A stretch of DNA of 64,000 nucleotides from the NCBI RefSeq assembly GCF_002776525.5, contig NC_045439.1, forward strand, positions 154,405,330 through 154,469,329. The letters run 5' to 3'. The notes below the pieces were generated by a model that was not told where the DNA came from, made no database searches, and saw nothing but the letters and a program-made list of their open reading frames with translations. How positions within the stretch are numbered: position 1 is the stretch's first letter; each line of letters begins with the position of its first letter. Below are positions 36,405-47,713 of this stretch, in pieces. Source of the DNA: Piliocolobus tephrosceles. Its lineage: Eukaryota > Chordata > Mammalia > Primates > Cercopithecidae. A program made the position numbers and the translations under genes.

Positions 36405-36561
36405 CTTGAATGATGGCCAGCAAGATGACAATCACAAAGAAGAAAAAGGTAATGTCAAAGACAATGCGATACATTTCATAAGGATCACCAGCAGGGTCTT
36501 CAATCTCGTCACCAATGCCGCCTCCTGCTCTCACTCCCACGTACATGTGGAAAAGGTAACA
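36405..36561 (-). CDS. RYR3: RYR3 coding exon 100 (selectivity filter and S6)
   Basis: 52 codons plus one base (residues 894-945). It encodes the pore helix CYLFHMYVGVRA, the RyR/IP3R filter GGGIGDE (about residues 906-912) and most of S6 (MYRIVFDITFFFFVIVILLA). The acceptor is CTTCTCTAG and the donor GTATGAT. All filter residues expected of a working channel are present. Confidence 0.97.
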
Positions 36562-37686
36562 CTAGAGAAGAAAAATAATGGAGATTTAGGCAAAAGTCAT
36601 AGTTGTGTTCTTAGCAAGATGGTCAGATCACGCATATGATTCGGTCAGATTATGGCAGCCCTGAGCCAGGAGAGGGGCACTCTTCCGAGGTCCCAGCATT
36701 CCTGCTGCTGGCTGCTGTCCACTGCACCCTCTGGGCAGTCTGACATCTACAAAGATGGAAAGACTGTTGTTACATTTAGGCTTTTAAAAGGTAGATTTAG
36801 GCCCATTTAAAAAAAGTTTTGAACTATTTGATAGAACAGAATTCATTTAAGGTGGATGTAAGTTAAAAGATCTTTAAGCCTTAATGTGTATCGCCTATGC
36901 CAGATACTAATTTTTCCTCATTAAGACTCTTAGCCTGGCCTTCAGGCTGTGCTATAAACTGCAAAAAAAGGCCCCCTCTTCTGCATCTGTGTTCCCCTTA
37001 CACCTGGTAGGGCAGGGATTCCTGCAGCAGGAAGGTCAAATATAATGGACCTTTCTGTTCCTCCTGCTCTGCAGGTTTGAGCCAATCTAGGCCCAGGCTC
37101 ACTGAGCAGGGCACCCTGTGTCTCTCCACCTGATGGGATGGGTTAGACGCACAGAGAGAGGACTGTCTTAAACCTGGAAAATCAAAAGCCAGAGGCAGCC
37201 TGAAGACATGCTGGTCATACTAGTACTCTAGGGGCTAGTGCTGCTGTCTCATGACGCTGCTTGGCCCAGGAAAGCACATGGAGAGTTTTTCATCAAGAAG
37301 CGTTACGTCTTTCACAGAGATGCTCACGGACTGGGCAGTTCACTGTCCCCTGTCCCTGAGACACATGTTCTTTTTCTGAAATCTGGTCAAAATAAACTGG
37401 AGATGCTGCTGCAGCCAAGCTGGCTTCCTCTGGGCGGTGCCTTTTTTCTCACGAAGGTCTGGCCTGACAGGACTCCCCCTCCCCACCTCCAGACCTCATC
37501 CTGCTGCTGTCCTGTTCTTCAGCCGATGGTGGCTGTCCAGAAGGAACCCCTGACTGGCTTGCTGAAAGAAATGAAGGGCTCAATCCCGGCCCACGGGACT
37601 TTGCTCTCGGTTCTGAGAGACAACGATCAAAGCTCGACTCCCATGAAATTGAGACACAGGTTTCGTTCATCATCATGTGTCATCTG

Positions 37687-37972
37687 GGCCAGGCGCGGTG
37701 GCTCAGGCCTGTACTCCCAGCACTTTGGGAAGCCGAGGTGGGCGGATCACCTGAGGTTGGGAGTTCGAGACCAGCCTGACCAACATGGAGAACCCCCGTC
37801 TCTACTAAAAAATACAAAATTAGCCGAGCATGGTGGCGCATGCCTGTAGTCCCAGCTATTAGGGAGGCTGAGGCAGAATTGCTTGAACCCGGGAGATGGA
37901 GGTTGTCATGAGCCGAGATGGTGCCACTGCAGTCCAGCCTGGGCAACAAGAGCGAAACTCTGTCTCAAAAAA
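37687..37972 (+). mobile_element. Alu
   Basis: Full-length sense Alu; TGTGTCATCT / TGTCTCATCT on the two sides. Confidence 0.94.
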
Positions 37973-38222
37973 TAATGTCTCATCTTTACCCCAGAAAAAA
38001 AATAGATGACTGATGACCCCACTGTGCAGGGTGCTTCCCTTTCCACGGGGCTCAGATGTGTGGTAATGAGACCTACGTCCATCACTCCTGTCTTCCCAGG
38101 ACACTCCTGCTCGGAGGAGACATCTGTCTTCTACTCTCATCTCTGCTGTGATCTGTAACTAACTCTACAGCTCTCACTCAGTTCTCCAGAGCACCCCCGC
38201 GCAGCCCTTCTTCCCAGTGACA

Positions 38223-38240
38223 GGGTAGGGTGGGGTGGGG
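38223..38240 (+). promoter_or_regulatory. G-quadruplex motif next to a RYR3 donor site
   Basis: GGGTAGGGTGGGGTGGGG: four G runs with 1-2 nt loops on the + strand (template for RYR3), 24 nt from the donor GT of exon 99 (38264-38265). The RYR3 pre-mRNA is C-rich here. Confidence 0.6.
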
Positions 38241-38265
38241 TGGCCCGCAGCGGGTGGGCTCTCAC

Positions 38266-38400
38266 CGTCATCATGTCGTCACACTTCATATCAGGCTCGT
38301 CATCGTCTTCACTTTTGTTGTAGAACTTGCGGAAGAAGTTGAAAGCCACCACAGTATAGAGATACACCACCACGGCCAGGAGACCCACCGTCAGAACCAA
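38266..38400 (-). CDS. RYR3: RYR3 coding exon 99 (S5)
   Basis: 45 codons, phase 0 (residues 849-893), acceptor CATTCCCAG and donor GTGAGAG. It encodes S5 (VLTVGLLAVVVYLYTVVAFN), then an acidic luminal turret with EDDDEPDMKCDDMMT. The intron just past the donor is C-rich on this strand, a G-quadruplex motif on the other. Confidence 0.96.
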
Positions 38401-38631
38401 CTGGGAATGAGACGACAGAGAAAGGAAAAGGAGTGGGGTCTTCTCTACCTCAAAAGGTTCACAGGAGCCTCTAAGAAAACAAGGAGGAACAGTGAGGACC
38501 GGCAAGGAGAGGAAATGGGGAAGGGGTGGAGGACGGCTAAGAAAGCTATCAGGCCACGAGCAGAGGAGGAAAGATGGGACCACAGGTAAAGAGAAGCGGG
38601 CTTACTGGGAGAAAAGAGTAATGATGGGGTG

Positions 38632-39008
38632 TTAGAAGTCCTGGCCTGCAGTACCTCAGAATGGGACTGTATTTGGAGATGGAGATACAGCCTTCGAAGA
38701 GGTAAGTAAGTTAAAGAGTGAGGCTGTTAAGATGGGCCCGCAGCCAATCTCACTAGCATCCTTAGAAGAAAAGGAGTTGGGGACACAGAGAGCGAGGCTA
38801 GACACAGGCACGCGTGAAGGGACAGTGAGGGGAAGCAGCAGCGAGAGGGTGGCTGTCCACAGCCACGTGGAGGCCCCCGAGGAGACCAACCCTGCTGGCA
38901 CTGTGACACGGGACTTACTGCCTCCAGAACTGCGGAAAAGACACGTCTGTTGTTTAACAAAATACCAGTCTGCAGTACTTCGTTCTGGCAGCCCAAACAG
39001 ACTAATGT
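38632..39008 (+). mobile_element. MLT1-type LTR (MaLR)
   Basis: 'cctcagaatgggactgtatttgg' near the start, 'actgcctccagaactgcggaaaa' and 'ggcagcccaaacagactaat' near the end, in MLT1 order. Solo and decayed. Confidence 0.85.
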
Positions 39009-39177
39009 ATAGGGTATTAGATTGGGCATAAGTAAAATATAAAGGAACTTAAGTATTGAATAGTGAAGGTGCCATGAGGAGGGGTATATGTGTTTTGTTG
39101 TCGTTCATACAGAGCTAGCTCTTACCTGAGGCTTCACAATGCAGCTCCTACTCTAATTTGCTTCTTAAAAAACCCCA

Positions 39178-39472
39178 GGCCGGGCACGGTGGCTCACGCC
39201 TGCAATCCCAGCACTTTGGGAGGCTGACGTGGGCGGATCATGAGGTCAGGAGATCGAGACCATCCTGGCCAACATGGCGACACCCCATCTCTACTAAAAA
39301 TACAAAAATTAGCTGGGCGTGGTGGTGCGTGCCTGTAATCCCAGCTACTCAGGAGGCTGAGGCAGGAGAATCACTTGAACCCAGGAGTTGGAGGTTGCAG
39401 TGAGCTGAGATCGCTACACTGCACTTCAGCCTGGTGGCAGAGCGGGACTCCGTCTCAAAACAAAAACAAAAA
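39178..39472 (+). mobile_element. Alu
   Basis: Full-length sense Alu with a (CAAAAA)n tail. Confidence 0.95.
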
Positions 39473-39929
39473 CCAAAGGTTCTTTGGACTGGTGGGTATC
39501 CCTACCTTATACTATTTCATAAATAGTCATGCACTGGATAATTATCACAACTTTGAAGGCACTCTAAAAATTACGATGGTGGAGCTGAGTCACACCTTTT
39601 ATTACCGAGAATTCTGCCCAGGCCGTTTGCGGCGTCCTAGGGCACACTTACTTCCAGGCTTTACGAGTGCGAGTTCAGTGGCTTAAGTGAGGAGTACACG
39701 GGACTCGCACATCTGACCTCTCTCAAGGACTAGGCATTGAGCTGGGAGATGCGAATATCAACGTGATCAGAGCTTTGCCTTCAAGGAGCGACACAAAAGG
39801 GAGTGGGATAAGTGTGAAGATAGCACCAGAGGAAAGGTATTCAGCAAGACTCGGGGGAGGAACAGTCACTCAAACCTTGGAGAGCAGACCTCGCAAAAAG
39901 CAGTTGGTTTAGGAAAAAAGAGAAAGAAC

Positions 39930-40125
39930 TTGAACTTTGCATCAGGGAAGAAAAGGGGTTGAATCTAAGCTCTGCCACTTAGCAGCTGTGTGGTCTTGGG
40001 TGAGACATTTAGCCTCTCTGAGCCTCAGTTCTCTTATCTGTAAAGTGAGCCTAACATCTGCCTTACCAGGTAGTTGTGAGACTGTCACAGTAACTGGGAC
40101 AGGGCATGAGCTTGGCACATTTTAA
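39930..40125 (+). mobile_element. MIR, nearly full length
   Basis: 'ctctgccacttagcagctgt', 'ctctctgagcctcagttctc' and 'ctgtaaagtgagcctaacat' in order; good match to the MIR core. Confidence 0.87.
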
Positions 40126-40515
40126 CTTCCATCTTGACTTGTACTTAGGAATGAAACGCTAAACAGTTTGAATTTGTACACAAGGAGGAGCCATTAGAAG
40201 ATTTTAACATGGTTATAGCCATTGCTATATCCAGTCTCATCAATATCTAATCTTCTATATATTGTCAGAGTCAATTCCTTGAATATATATTAACTATATA
40301 ATATGTATTAACTATATAATAGATATACACACCCATATAAAATGTGTACTGTGTATAAAACAACCATATACATATGTGTGTATCTGAAATCATTGGTGCT
40401 TAATTGGATGCAGATATCAGAAATACGTGGGGAGTTTTCTGTGTACGTCTACTTGCTAACCCCCAGGGAATAGATCAGATTCATGGAGGAAGGGGCAGAC
40501 CTTAAAAAGATCTCC

Positions 40516-40819
40516 GGCCAGGCATGGTGGCTCACACCTGTAAACCCAGCACTTTGGGAGGCCGAGGCAGGTGGATCACCTGAGATCAGGAGTTCCAGAC
40601 CAGTCTGGCCAACATGGTGAAACTAAAAATACAAAAATTAGCTGGGCATGGTGGCATGTGCCTGTAACCCCAGCTACTTGGGAGGCTGAGACAGGAGAAT
40701 TGCTTGAACTGGGACCTGGGAGGCGGAGGTTGCAGTGAGCCGAGATCCCACCACTGCACTCCAGCCTGGGCTATAGAGCGAGACTCCGTCTCAAAAAAAA
40801 GAAAGAAAGAAAGAAAAAA
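40516..40819 (+). mobile_element. Alu with (GAAA)n tail
   Basis: Flanked by AAAAAGATCTCC (40504-40515) and AAGATCTCC (40821-40829). Confidence 0.95.
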
Positions 40820-41111
40820 GAAGATCTCCAAGGTTATTCTGACATGTCCATCACCTCACTCCCTCCCCTGGTTGATCTAAATATCCGGGGTCACTGAATC
40901 AAGGTCTTATGTTTTTTACATGATGGTTGCAGTTATATTTTTAATTGGCTACAATTCTCCAAAAACAATCACCATTCGTTCAAGTGTTTGGCCAAGGAAA
41001 GTACATTATAAACCATGACACATTCCTTCCTGTCATACACTGTATACTACCTGTTTTTTTTCCCTATGCATGTAGAGGTTCATTCTGTTCTGCATCAGTA
41101 GGAACCAATAC

Positions 41112-41258
41112 CTGTTTGCCATTGTGAGTCACAGATGACAGAATGGTCCTCAGTGTCTTGAAGCCCATTGCGATATCCAGCAGGTGAGCGGCAAAGAAGA
41201 AGTTATTGTAGTGGCCCAGGACTGACATGGTTGTATACCAGGCCAGGTAGAGAAAGGA
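41112..41258 (-). CDS. RYR3: RYR3 coding exon 98 (S3-S4)
   Basis: 49 codons, phase 0 (residues 800-848), acceptor CATTCCCAG and donor GTATTGG. It encodes S3 (SFLYLAWYTTMSVLG), the short NNFFFAAHLLD segment and S4 (GFKTLRTILSSVTH), whose few arginines and lysines are typical of the weakly charged RyR voltage-sensor-like domain. Confidence 0.96.
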
Positions 41259-41566
41259 CTGGGAATGGAAGAAAGCAGCTTTTTCAGCATTTTTGCCTCA
41301 TAATGTGCTCATTAAACCATTTTTTTCTGATTCTGGGGGACAAACTGAGGATAGAGGGGGTTTAGGTGCTGTGAGCTGGCCCAAGAACTGCCAAGTGGGC
41401 CCCATCTACCTTAAACCATTGTATAAGTGTTCCCCCAGCACTTAGAAGGCTCTTGGTCTTTGATAAGCCATCCCTGAATCTTTCTGAGCATCCTGCATAG
41501 CTTGCTTCTCTGTGGCATCCCTGAACCTGGGGTACAGAATTGTGTTTCTCCAGGTGCAATACTTAC

Positions 41567-41627
41567 GTTGTCAGTAAAAACAACTCCAAGCTTCCAGATA
41601 TGGTACTTCATGTCTATGGAACTTAGC
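41567..41627 (-). CDS. RYR3: RYR3 coding exon 97
   Basis: One base plus 20 codons (residues 780-799): LSSIDMKYHIWKLGVVFTDN, the stretch entering S3. The acceptor is CTTCTCTAG and the donor GTAAGTAT. Confidence 0.95.
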
Positions 41628-41808
41628 CTAGAGAAGAACACGTGATTTTTAAACTTACAAATGTCAAGAGGTAGTTAGGTGCTTAATAAGGGGGGAAAAG
41701 TAAGTTTTTTCTTCTCTCAGGTTTAATAACCTAAATATGGCTCTCAGCTTTATCAAGTTGTACGTGTTCCCCATGAGACAAGAGAATGGTTGAATCATAT
41801 AGCCTGAA

Positions 41809-42130
41809 TTTTTTTTTCTTTTTTCTTTTTTTTTTTTTTTGAGACGGAGTCTCGCTTTGTCACCCAGGCTGGAGCGTAGCGGTGCGATTTCGGCTCACTA
41901 CAACCTCCGCCTCCCAGGTTCAAGCGATTCTCTTGCCTCAGCCTCCCAAGTAGCTGGGACTACAGGTGCCCATCACCATGCCAGGCTAATTTTTTTTTTT
42001 TTTTGTATTCTTAGTAAAGACAGGGGTTTCACTAAGTTGGCCAGGCTGGTCTCGAACTCCTGACCTCGTGATCCGCCCACCTCAGCCTCTCAAAATGCTG
42101 GGATTACAGGTGTGAGCCGCTGCGCCAGCC
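41809..42130 (-). mobile_element. Alu
   Basis: Antisense with a long T-rich tail and an extra T run in the middle. Confidence 0.94.
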
Positions 42131-42375
42131 CAACCTGAAAATTTTAATTAGACTTTCTCTTTCAGCTCTATAGGGCACAAAAATGTGTTGGTTTTCAAAT
42201 TTTTAAAGCAGTGCTCTCCCAATATGTGAGAACCTAGAAGCAACACCTAAGCCAGACCAGAGCCTGAGAGAACAAAGCCATGGTTGTGACTTTTCCCTCA
42301 AGCAACTGAAGAGGAATGGAAAAACAAAGGATCTGTTTTAGCTGCTTTGGATTTTAACTCCTAAGTCTTTTGTAC

Positions 42376-42503
42376 CATGACACCAGAGAAGCCGCCTCTG
42401 CTTTGGTCTCTTCTACTGGGCTGAAGTCAAGAGCATTTTTGTCCAAACCCAGAAGTTCAGCAATGCGTTCTGCTCCGTAGAGATCTCCATACTTGTTGAT
42501 CAC
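42376..42503 (-). CDS. RYR3: RYR3 coding exon 96
   Basis: 42 codons plus two bases (residues 737-778), acceptor CCTTTGCTTCAG and donor GTACAAA. It begins VINKYGDLYGAERIAELLGL and ends in an alanine/glutamate helix before S3, completing the S2-S3 cytosolic domain. A tryptophan codon is split with the next exon. Confidence 0.95.
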
Positions 42504-42933
42504 CTGAAGCAAAGGATGACAGGGTGAGCTCAGGCCACACGCCACCACCAAATATTTTCTAGCTCTGGGCTCTTCAGAGCTTTGCTGCCCTATGGGCAGT
42601 CTTCCAAGGGGTAGATTAAGACATGGTTCAAAACGCAGAAAAAACAGAAAAGCCAGAGAAAAAAGCAATGAAGACAATTAAATGATAACTGTAAAAAACA
42701 ACATCTACTATGCAGAAAACCATGAGGATTGTGTTCACTTGTTTAAGGCAGATGAGTGTATGAATGAAGCCAAAAACCTACATATGCTCATATCCAACCC
42801 CTTCTGTGACTTACTCTTCTTGAGATATTATCATAAAAGTAGCATCACATTTACTCATGTTTGTATGTGGGGAACTTAAACATAAACCAGTTTTTTTGTG
42901 AGCACGGAGCTCACCCCCACTAACAAGGCATAC

Positions 42934-42976
42934 CTTTCTCTTTACAAACTTGTCCCAGTAGTTATTAGGAAAAGAT
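42934..42976 (-). CDS. RYR3: RYR3 coding exon 95 (43 nt)
   Basis: One base plus 14 codons (residues 723-736): SFPNNYWDKFVKRK, part of the S2-S3 linker domain. The acceptor is CTTTTTCAG and the donor GTATGCC. Its small size would make it easy to miss with an open-frame scan; it is fixed by phase and family sequence. Confidence 0.93.
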
Positions 42977-43456
42977 CTGAAAAAGAAAACGAAAAAGGTT
43001 GGTTCTTCATTCTTAACATCAAGGAAAACACATCAAGAAACTTTTCAGCGTGAGTGCCTGGATCTGGGACCTTTTTGATTTGTGTCCTGCTCACCAATGA
43101 ATTCAAGATCTGATTGAAGTTCAGAGTCATCACAGGTCTACTGAGTCACATCTGGTTTCACTACTTTGTATTGGCTTCTGAAACACTCAGAAGGCCACGG
43201 GGCAGTTTCTGCCTCAGAGTGATGATTTGGAGCCACGAACTGTGATGACAGAGACAGATGTATGTTTCTAAATCCTTTCCCTAATCCCAGTATAACCAGA
43301 AACAAAATGCTACAGAAAACACAGGTGTTCCATTCAATGAGTCACGACTTTATGTCAGCTGCTGGGGTAGATAATGGGGATGCGGGATGTGGGATGTGGT
43401 GGAAAGTGCAAAGTCCCTAACTTCATGGAGTTTCCAGTCTAGGAATCACCTTTAGT

Positions 43457-43924
43457 TTATTTACATTGGATTTTTTCAGCTGAGGGCTTTTCCACTCTCT
43501 TTTCTATTTCCACGTAATGCCGCAGGGCCTGCTTTCCTCCGGGAGTCGGATCCCTCTCTTTTTTGGAGGTGGTTCTGTACCATCCCCTAACATCCCCAGA
43601 GAGAGGATCTTTCTTCTGTCTGTAGCTTGTACCAGCTCCACTGCAAATATTTCTTATTGTTAAAGTTAAGAAAGAACTGTCGTCTTCGGGAATGTTGGCA
43701 AAAACCATTGCAACTATGTTGTTGCTATCCAGACTGAACTGAATCCTTCCTGTGGGAGTTCCTTGTAAGGCTGCGTTGCAGCCTAGGAGCCTCTGGCCTT
43801 TGGTGCATGCATTCTTACTGTCGTTTTCCTTTATTTGATTCATTCTTTTTGGTTCTGGAACACAACAGCTCCCTATTCTCCAGAGACCACCCAAGTTGGT
43901 GATAAGGAAATGAAGACCTCCCAC
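43457..43924 (-). other. Unexplained 155-codon open frame in a RYR3 intron
   Basis: ATG-to-stop frame with a mixed, non-repetitive composition. It is not RYR3 sequence and I do not recognise it. No family motif, tail or target duplication was seen. It may be chance or an old insertion. Confidence 0.25.
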
Positions 43925-44394
43925 TAATCACTGACCTCTCAGAAGAATAACCCCAGCAAAAGCCGCCTCTCCCCCAACGGGGTGGCCGTATTTTTTTTCT
44001 TTTTGGCTTGTTTTTGGTTTGTTAAAGCAGTTTCTTTGTCTTAAACATTTAAATGCCACTTGAAAGCAAAAACAAATGCTGGTGTTACAGAGTCAACCGC
44101 TAATATTTTATCTCTGGGGGATGAAAATAATTATTTTGACTTTCTTCCTTGTACGTTGCTGCTTGATATTTTATGCACCGCATTTAAATGGAAAATAAAA
44201 CAAATAAAAATCAAGCCATGCTCTCTCTGCCACACCGATACCGCCTTTCTCTTAAATCATTTCTACAAATGGTCTGTAACATACAACTCAGCCTGGTCGT
44301 ATTTTGTTCTAAGCACAAGATTCCACAAGTGATACTGAAGGGCCAAGGACCACAGGCTCTGGGCATGACCCTTTCACAGATACGGTCTCACCTT

Positions 44395-44480
44395 CATCTG
44401 AGCATTCGGACTTTCTCGTCCCCTGACTAGGTATGCAAACTCCTTGAAGGTAGAAAACAGATTTTTCCTTGTTACTAGTC
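44395..44480 (+). mobile_element. L2 3' tail
   Basis: 'cccctgactaggtatgcaaactccttgaaggtag' pattern and 'aaagtgtggcacagag', as in L2. Confidence 0.6.
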
Positions 44481-44499
44481 CTTAAAGTGTGGCACAGAG

Positions 44500-45360
44500 A
44501 GCAGACCTTCAGAAGGAAAGCAGATACAGAAAGAGTACATCTATACGTGAATGTTCAGGGAAGAAGTACAAGATGCTCAACCCATTTAGTAATCGGGGAA
44601 ATGTACAACGAGGTGCCATTATACACCTACTAGATCAGCAAAATTATTGGCCAGTAAGTGCCAGCAAAGAAGTAGAGAAGTAGAAACTAATATAGTACCG
44701 TTTGGAGTATAAATTGGAACAAACATTTTGCATGTCCTACTATTCGGCAAATTTCTCTCCTGGGTATATACGCTAGAGAAATTCTTCGACTTGTGTATCA
44801 GGTATAAGAATGTTCACTGTAGCACTGTTTATAAAAGCCAGAAACTTTAGAAAACAAGTTGAAATATTTACCATCAGGAAGATAGATAAATGTGATAATA
44901 TACATGATGGAAAATGCTACAGCTTTGAAAATGAACAAACTATAGCTACATACATCAGCATAGGTGAGTTTCCAAACATAATGATAAAAAAATTCAAGTG
45001 ATAGTATAATGTATATAGTATAATTCCATTTATATTAAGGTCAAACTAGTCAAAATATAGGGACAAATACCTAAGTGGGAAAACTATAAAGCAGGAGAAT
45101 GAATATCACTAATATCACTGATTGCTAATTATTTCAGAATTAATATTACTAACCACTAATGAACATCAAAAATGTAGATAGCTGTGGGTTGGGAAGATAT
45201 GATCAGGGAGGACAATACAGGGGATTTTTAAGTTCTCGGTAATGCTCTATTTTTTAACCTTTTTGGTTTATAACTATACTATAAAATGTACATATACATT
45301 TTATATGTTCTTATTTATGTGTGCTTAACAATATAAAAGTAAAAATTTTAAAAAGAAAGC
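44500..45360 (+). mobile_element. Old L1 (L1M-like) 3' end
   Basis: Decayed ORF2 end and 3' UTR: 'ctgggtatatacgctagaga', 'cactgtagcactgtttataa' and 'atgctctattttttaacc' in L1 order. Confidence 0.8.
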
Positions 45361-45615
45361 TCCCATGACATATAGTTAACTGAAAAAAATCAAGTTACAA
45401 AACATGAACGTGTACTATGATGCCATTGTGAAAAAAATTAAACAGTGGTCTACCTAAAATTTAAAAAAATAGCTATTTATTGATGCATTTCCTTCTCATG
45501 GACGTTTAAGCCACTCTAAGTAAAAAATATTGGCAAATACCTTTGTTGGGACACTTTAGCGTACTTGTCTCATTATCTCCTTAGGATACATTTCTAGAAA
45601 TTGAACTGCCTTCTT

Positions 45616-45917
45616 TTTTTTTTTTTTTTTTTTTGAGATGAAGTCTCGCTCTTTCGCCCAGGCTGAAGTGCAGTGGTGTGATCTCAGCCCACTGCAACCT
45701 CCACCTCCCAGGTTCAAGTGATTCTGCTTGCCTCAGACTCCCAAGTAGCTGGGATTACAGGCACCCACCACCACGCCCAGCTGATTTTTTTGTATTTTTA
45801 GTAGAGACGGGGTTTCACTGTGTTGGCCAGGCTGGTCTCGAACTCCTGACCTTGTGATCCACCCGCCTCGGCCTCCCAAGGTGCTGGGATTACAGGCATG
45901 AACCACTGCGCCCGGCC
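45616..45917 (-). mobile_element. Alu
   Basis: Flanked by GAAATTGAACTGCCTTCTT (45597-45615) and GAAAGTAAACTGCCTTCTT (45918-45936). Confidence 0.95.
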
Positions 45918-46489
45918 GAAAGTAAACTGCCTTCTTACTGGGGACTTTTAGGCCATATCCCCTTGTATAACAAGACATAAGCATTACTGATGATTGCACA
46001 AAGCTTACCAAAGGATTTAATAGTGTCTAAGACTTCTGGAATGTAATGACAAAGCATCAGAAACAGTGCTTTTCCTTGTGTGAGAAGACTGGCAGGGGAC
46101 CCGCAGGCAGGGACAGGCTAAGGATATAAGGATGGGCCCGTTCACATTTTCCCCCTTCTAAGAGAAGAGCCTTCCTTTTCTGGAGAATATGAAGAAATAT
46201 GCTTAGTTGGACCTTTGCAGAGCTGCTTCTCAGTTTGCCTGATCATCTTTGGATAGGACACAGTTTTCTTCCCCTGGAGTCAGGGTTGCTGTTTCTTAAC
46301 ATGCCTAGCTTAATTGGCACACCTGAGTTTCAACACAGTCACCTTTGTTTACTTGTTTGACCCTATTTCTTTTCTTTTACCACATTAATTTATCTTGAAA
46401 GTATCACTTACTTTGTGAATCAACTGTCATTGGAGCGTGACGTTTGCTAATGGTGATGGCCAGTTTTTGGATAGTTAGGGGAAAGGGAA

Positions 46490-46720
46490 TGAGTGACAGC
46501 TTAATGCCTACCACGTGCCAGGCATGTGCCAAACATTTGCCACATACATTCATTGATCCTCTGCAGGACGATATTCTCGTCCCTCTATTACTGACGAAGA
46601 AACTAAGGCTAAGAAGGCTTGATTACCTTGTGCAAGTTCACAGACCAATAAGCTTCAGGGCCTTGGTGTTGCCTGCCTGTCAATCAGTGCTCTTCCTTCT
46701 TCCCACCACAGCGCTGCATG
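46490..46720 (+). mobile_element. Old dispersed repeat, family not named
   Basis: 'ctaccacgtgccaggcatgt' and 'gacgaagaaactaaggctaag' match a common decayed mammalian repeat pattern. Confidence 0.5.
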
Positions 46721-46861
46721 CCTACAAGAAGGCAGGTTTGCCTCCACAGGTCTTCACATCCCTACCAGACAGCTCTATTTACCTGCCCATATAAGTGCCT
46801 CTCAATCTTATGTTAAGAGGAGGTCTCTTACCAAGCAGGCTATTTGGTTAAGAAGACTTCA

Positions 46862-47171
46862 GGCCAGGCGTGGTGGTTCACGCCTGTAATCCCAGCACTT
46901 TGGGAGGCCGAGGTGGGCGGATCACCAGGTCAGGAGATTGAGACCATCCTAGCTAACACAGTGAAACCCCGTCTCTACTGAAAATACAAAAAAAGTAGCC
47001 GGGCGTGGTGGCGGGCGCCTGTAGTCCCAGCTACTTGGGAGGCTGAGGCAGGCGAATGGCGTGAACCTGGGAGGCAGAGCTTACAGTGAGCTGAGATCGT
47101 GCCACTGCACTCCAGCCTGGGTGACAGAGGGAGACTCCGTCTCAAGAAAAAAAAAAAAAAAAAAAAAAAAA
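46862..47171 (+). mobile_element. AluY-like
   Basis: Sense, close to consensus, ~27-nt A tail, flanked by AAGAAGAC on both sides. Confidence 0.95.
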
Positions 47172-47582
47172 AGAAGACGACTTAAGAGATGGCACAGTTA
47201 TAGCAGTGCTGTGCCATGGAAGGCTATGGAAAAGCTGAAGCTGATCAACTGGATCTCTAGACTCCTTGGCCACTTAAGCCCTGGAAACACTGTGTGACTC
47301 GAACACGGAGAACCAGTTTAAGCAATATTGTACTGGACTGTCTGGTCTAAATCAAATATACGCAGTACCTTCTGATAATATCTTCTGTCCCTGTTAAACT
47401 AATAGAAGTCTATACAAGTATTTGATAGGCAGTAAGTGGCTTTATTGAAGAGGCAAGGGAGAAAAGTCCCAGAAACCAAAAGACAGTTTGTATTAACCAG
47501 TTTTAAGGCCAGGAGGAAAGAGTTACTCTATTTACAGTAGAGACTCCATCTCCTTTTTAGGTTGAGGTAGAGGGACACTCAC

Positions 47583-47713
47583 GGTGTGTTGATCACCAAG
47601 CGGTCCCACTGCCCCTTGATGTCATCTTCAGATGGCTGTTCGGTGATATATAGGCCATCGAACTCCAGCTTCCTGGCGATTTCTTTTTCCCTTTTGAATA
47701 CCACCAAAGGCAC
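47583..47713 (-). CDS. RYR3: RYR3 coding exon 94 (S2-S3 cytosolic domain)
   Basis: 43 codons plus two bases (residues 679-721), donor GTGAGTG. It encodes VPLVVFKREKEIARKLEFDG, then LYITEQPSEDDIKGQWDRLV. This is the cytosolic S2-S3 linker domain, the region where caffeine binds in RYR1 (tryptophan of GQWD; assignment from memory). Confidence 0.95.

Larger units (their letters stand above)
36562..38265 (-). other. RYR3: RYR3 intron between exons 99 and 100
   Basis: Contains one Alu at 37687-37972 and a G-rich motif at 38223-38240. The 203-codon + strand open frame starting at 37238 runs into the Alu and has no family support; the rest shows no gene. Confidence 0.8.
38401..41111 (-). other. RYR3: RYR3 intron between exons 98 and 99
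   Basis: Holds an MLT1-type LTR (38632-39008), Alus (39178-39472, 40516-40819), a MIR (39930-40125) and an AT-rich patch with a short TATTAACTATATAATA repeat at about 40285-40330. Remaining sequence shows no gene. Confidence 0.8.
41628..42933 (-). other. RYR3: RYR3 introns flanking exon 96
   Basis: Intron 41628-42375 holds an Alu (41809-42130); intron 42504-42933 shows no repeat. The 308-bp intron 41259-41566 just to the left also shows nothing. Confidence 0.8.
42977..47582 (-). other. RYR3: RYR3 intron between exons 94 and 95
   Basis: 4.6-kb intron with an unexplained 155-codon frame (43457-43924), an L2 tail (44395-44480), an old L1 3' end (44500-45360), an Alu (45616-45917), an old dispersed repeat (about 46490-46720) and an Alu (46862-47171). 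Confidence 0.8.

Noticed and set aside
37238..37849. 203-codon + strand frame
   Set aside because: Runs from unique RYR3 intron DNA into an Alu, has no family similarity and no splice support.
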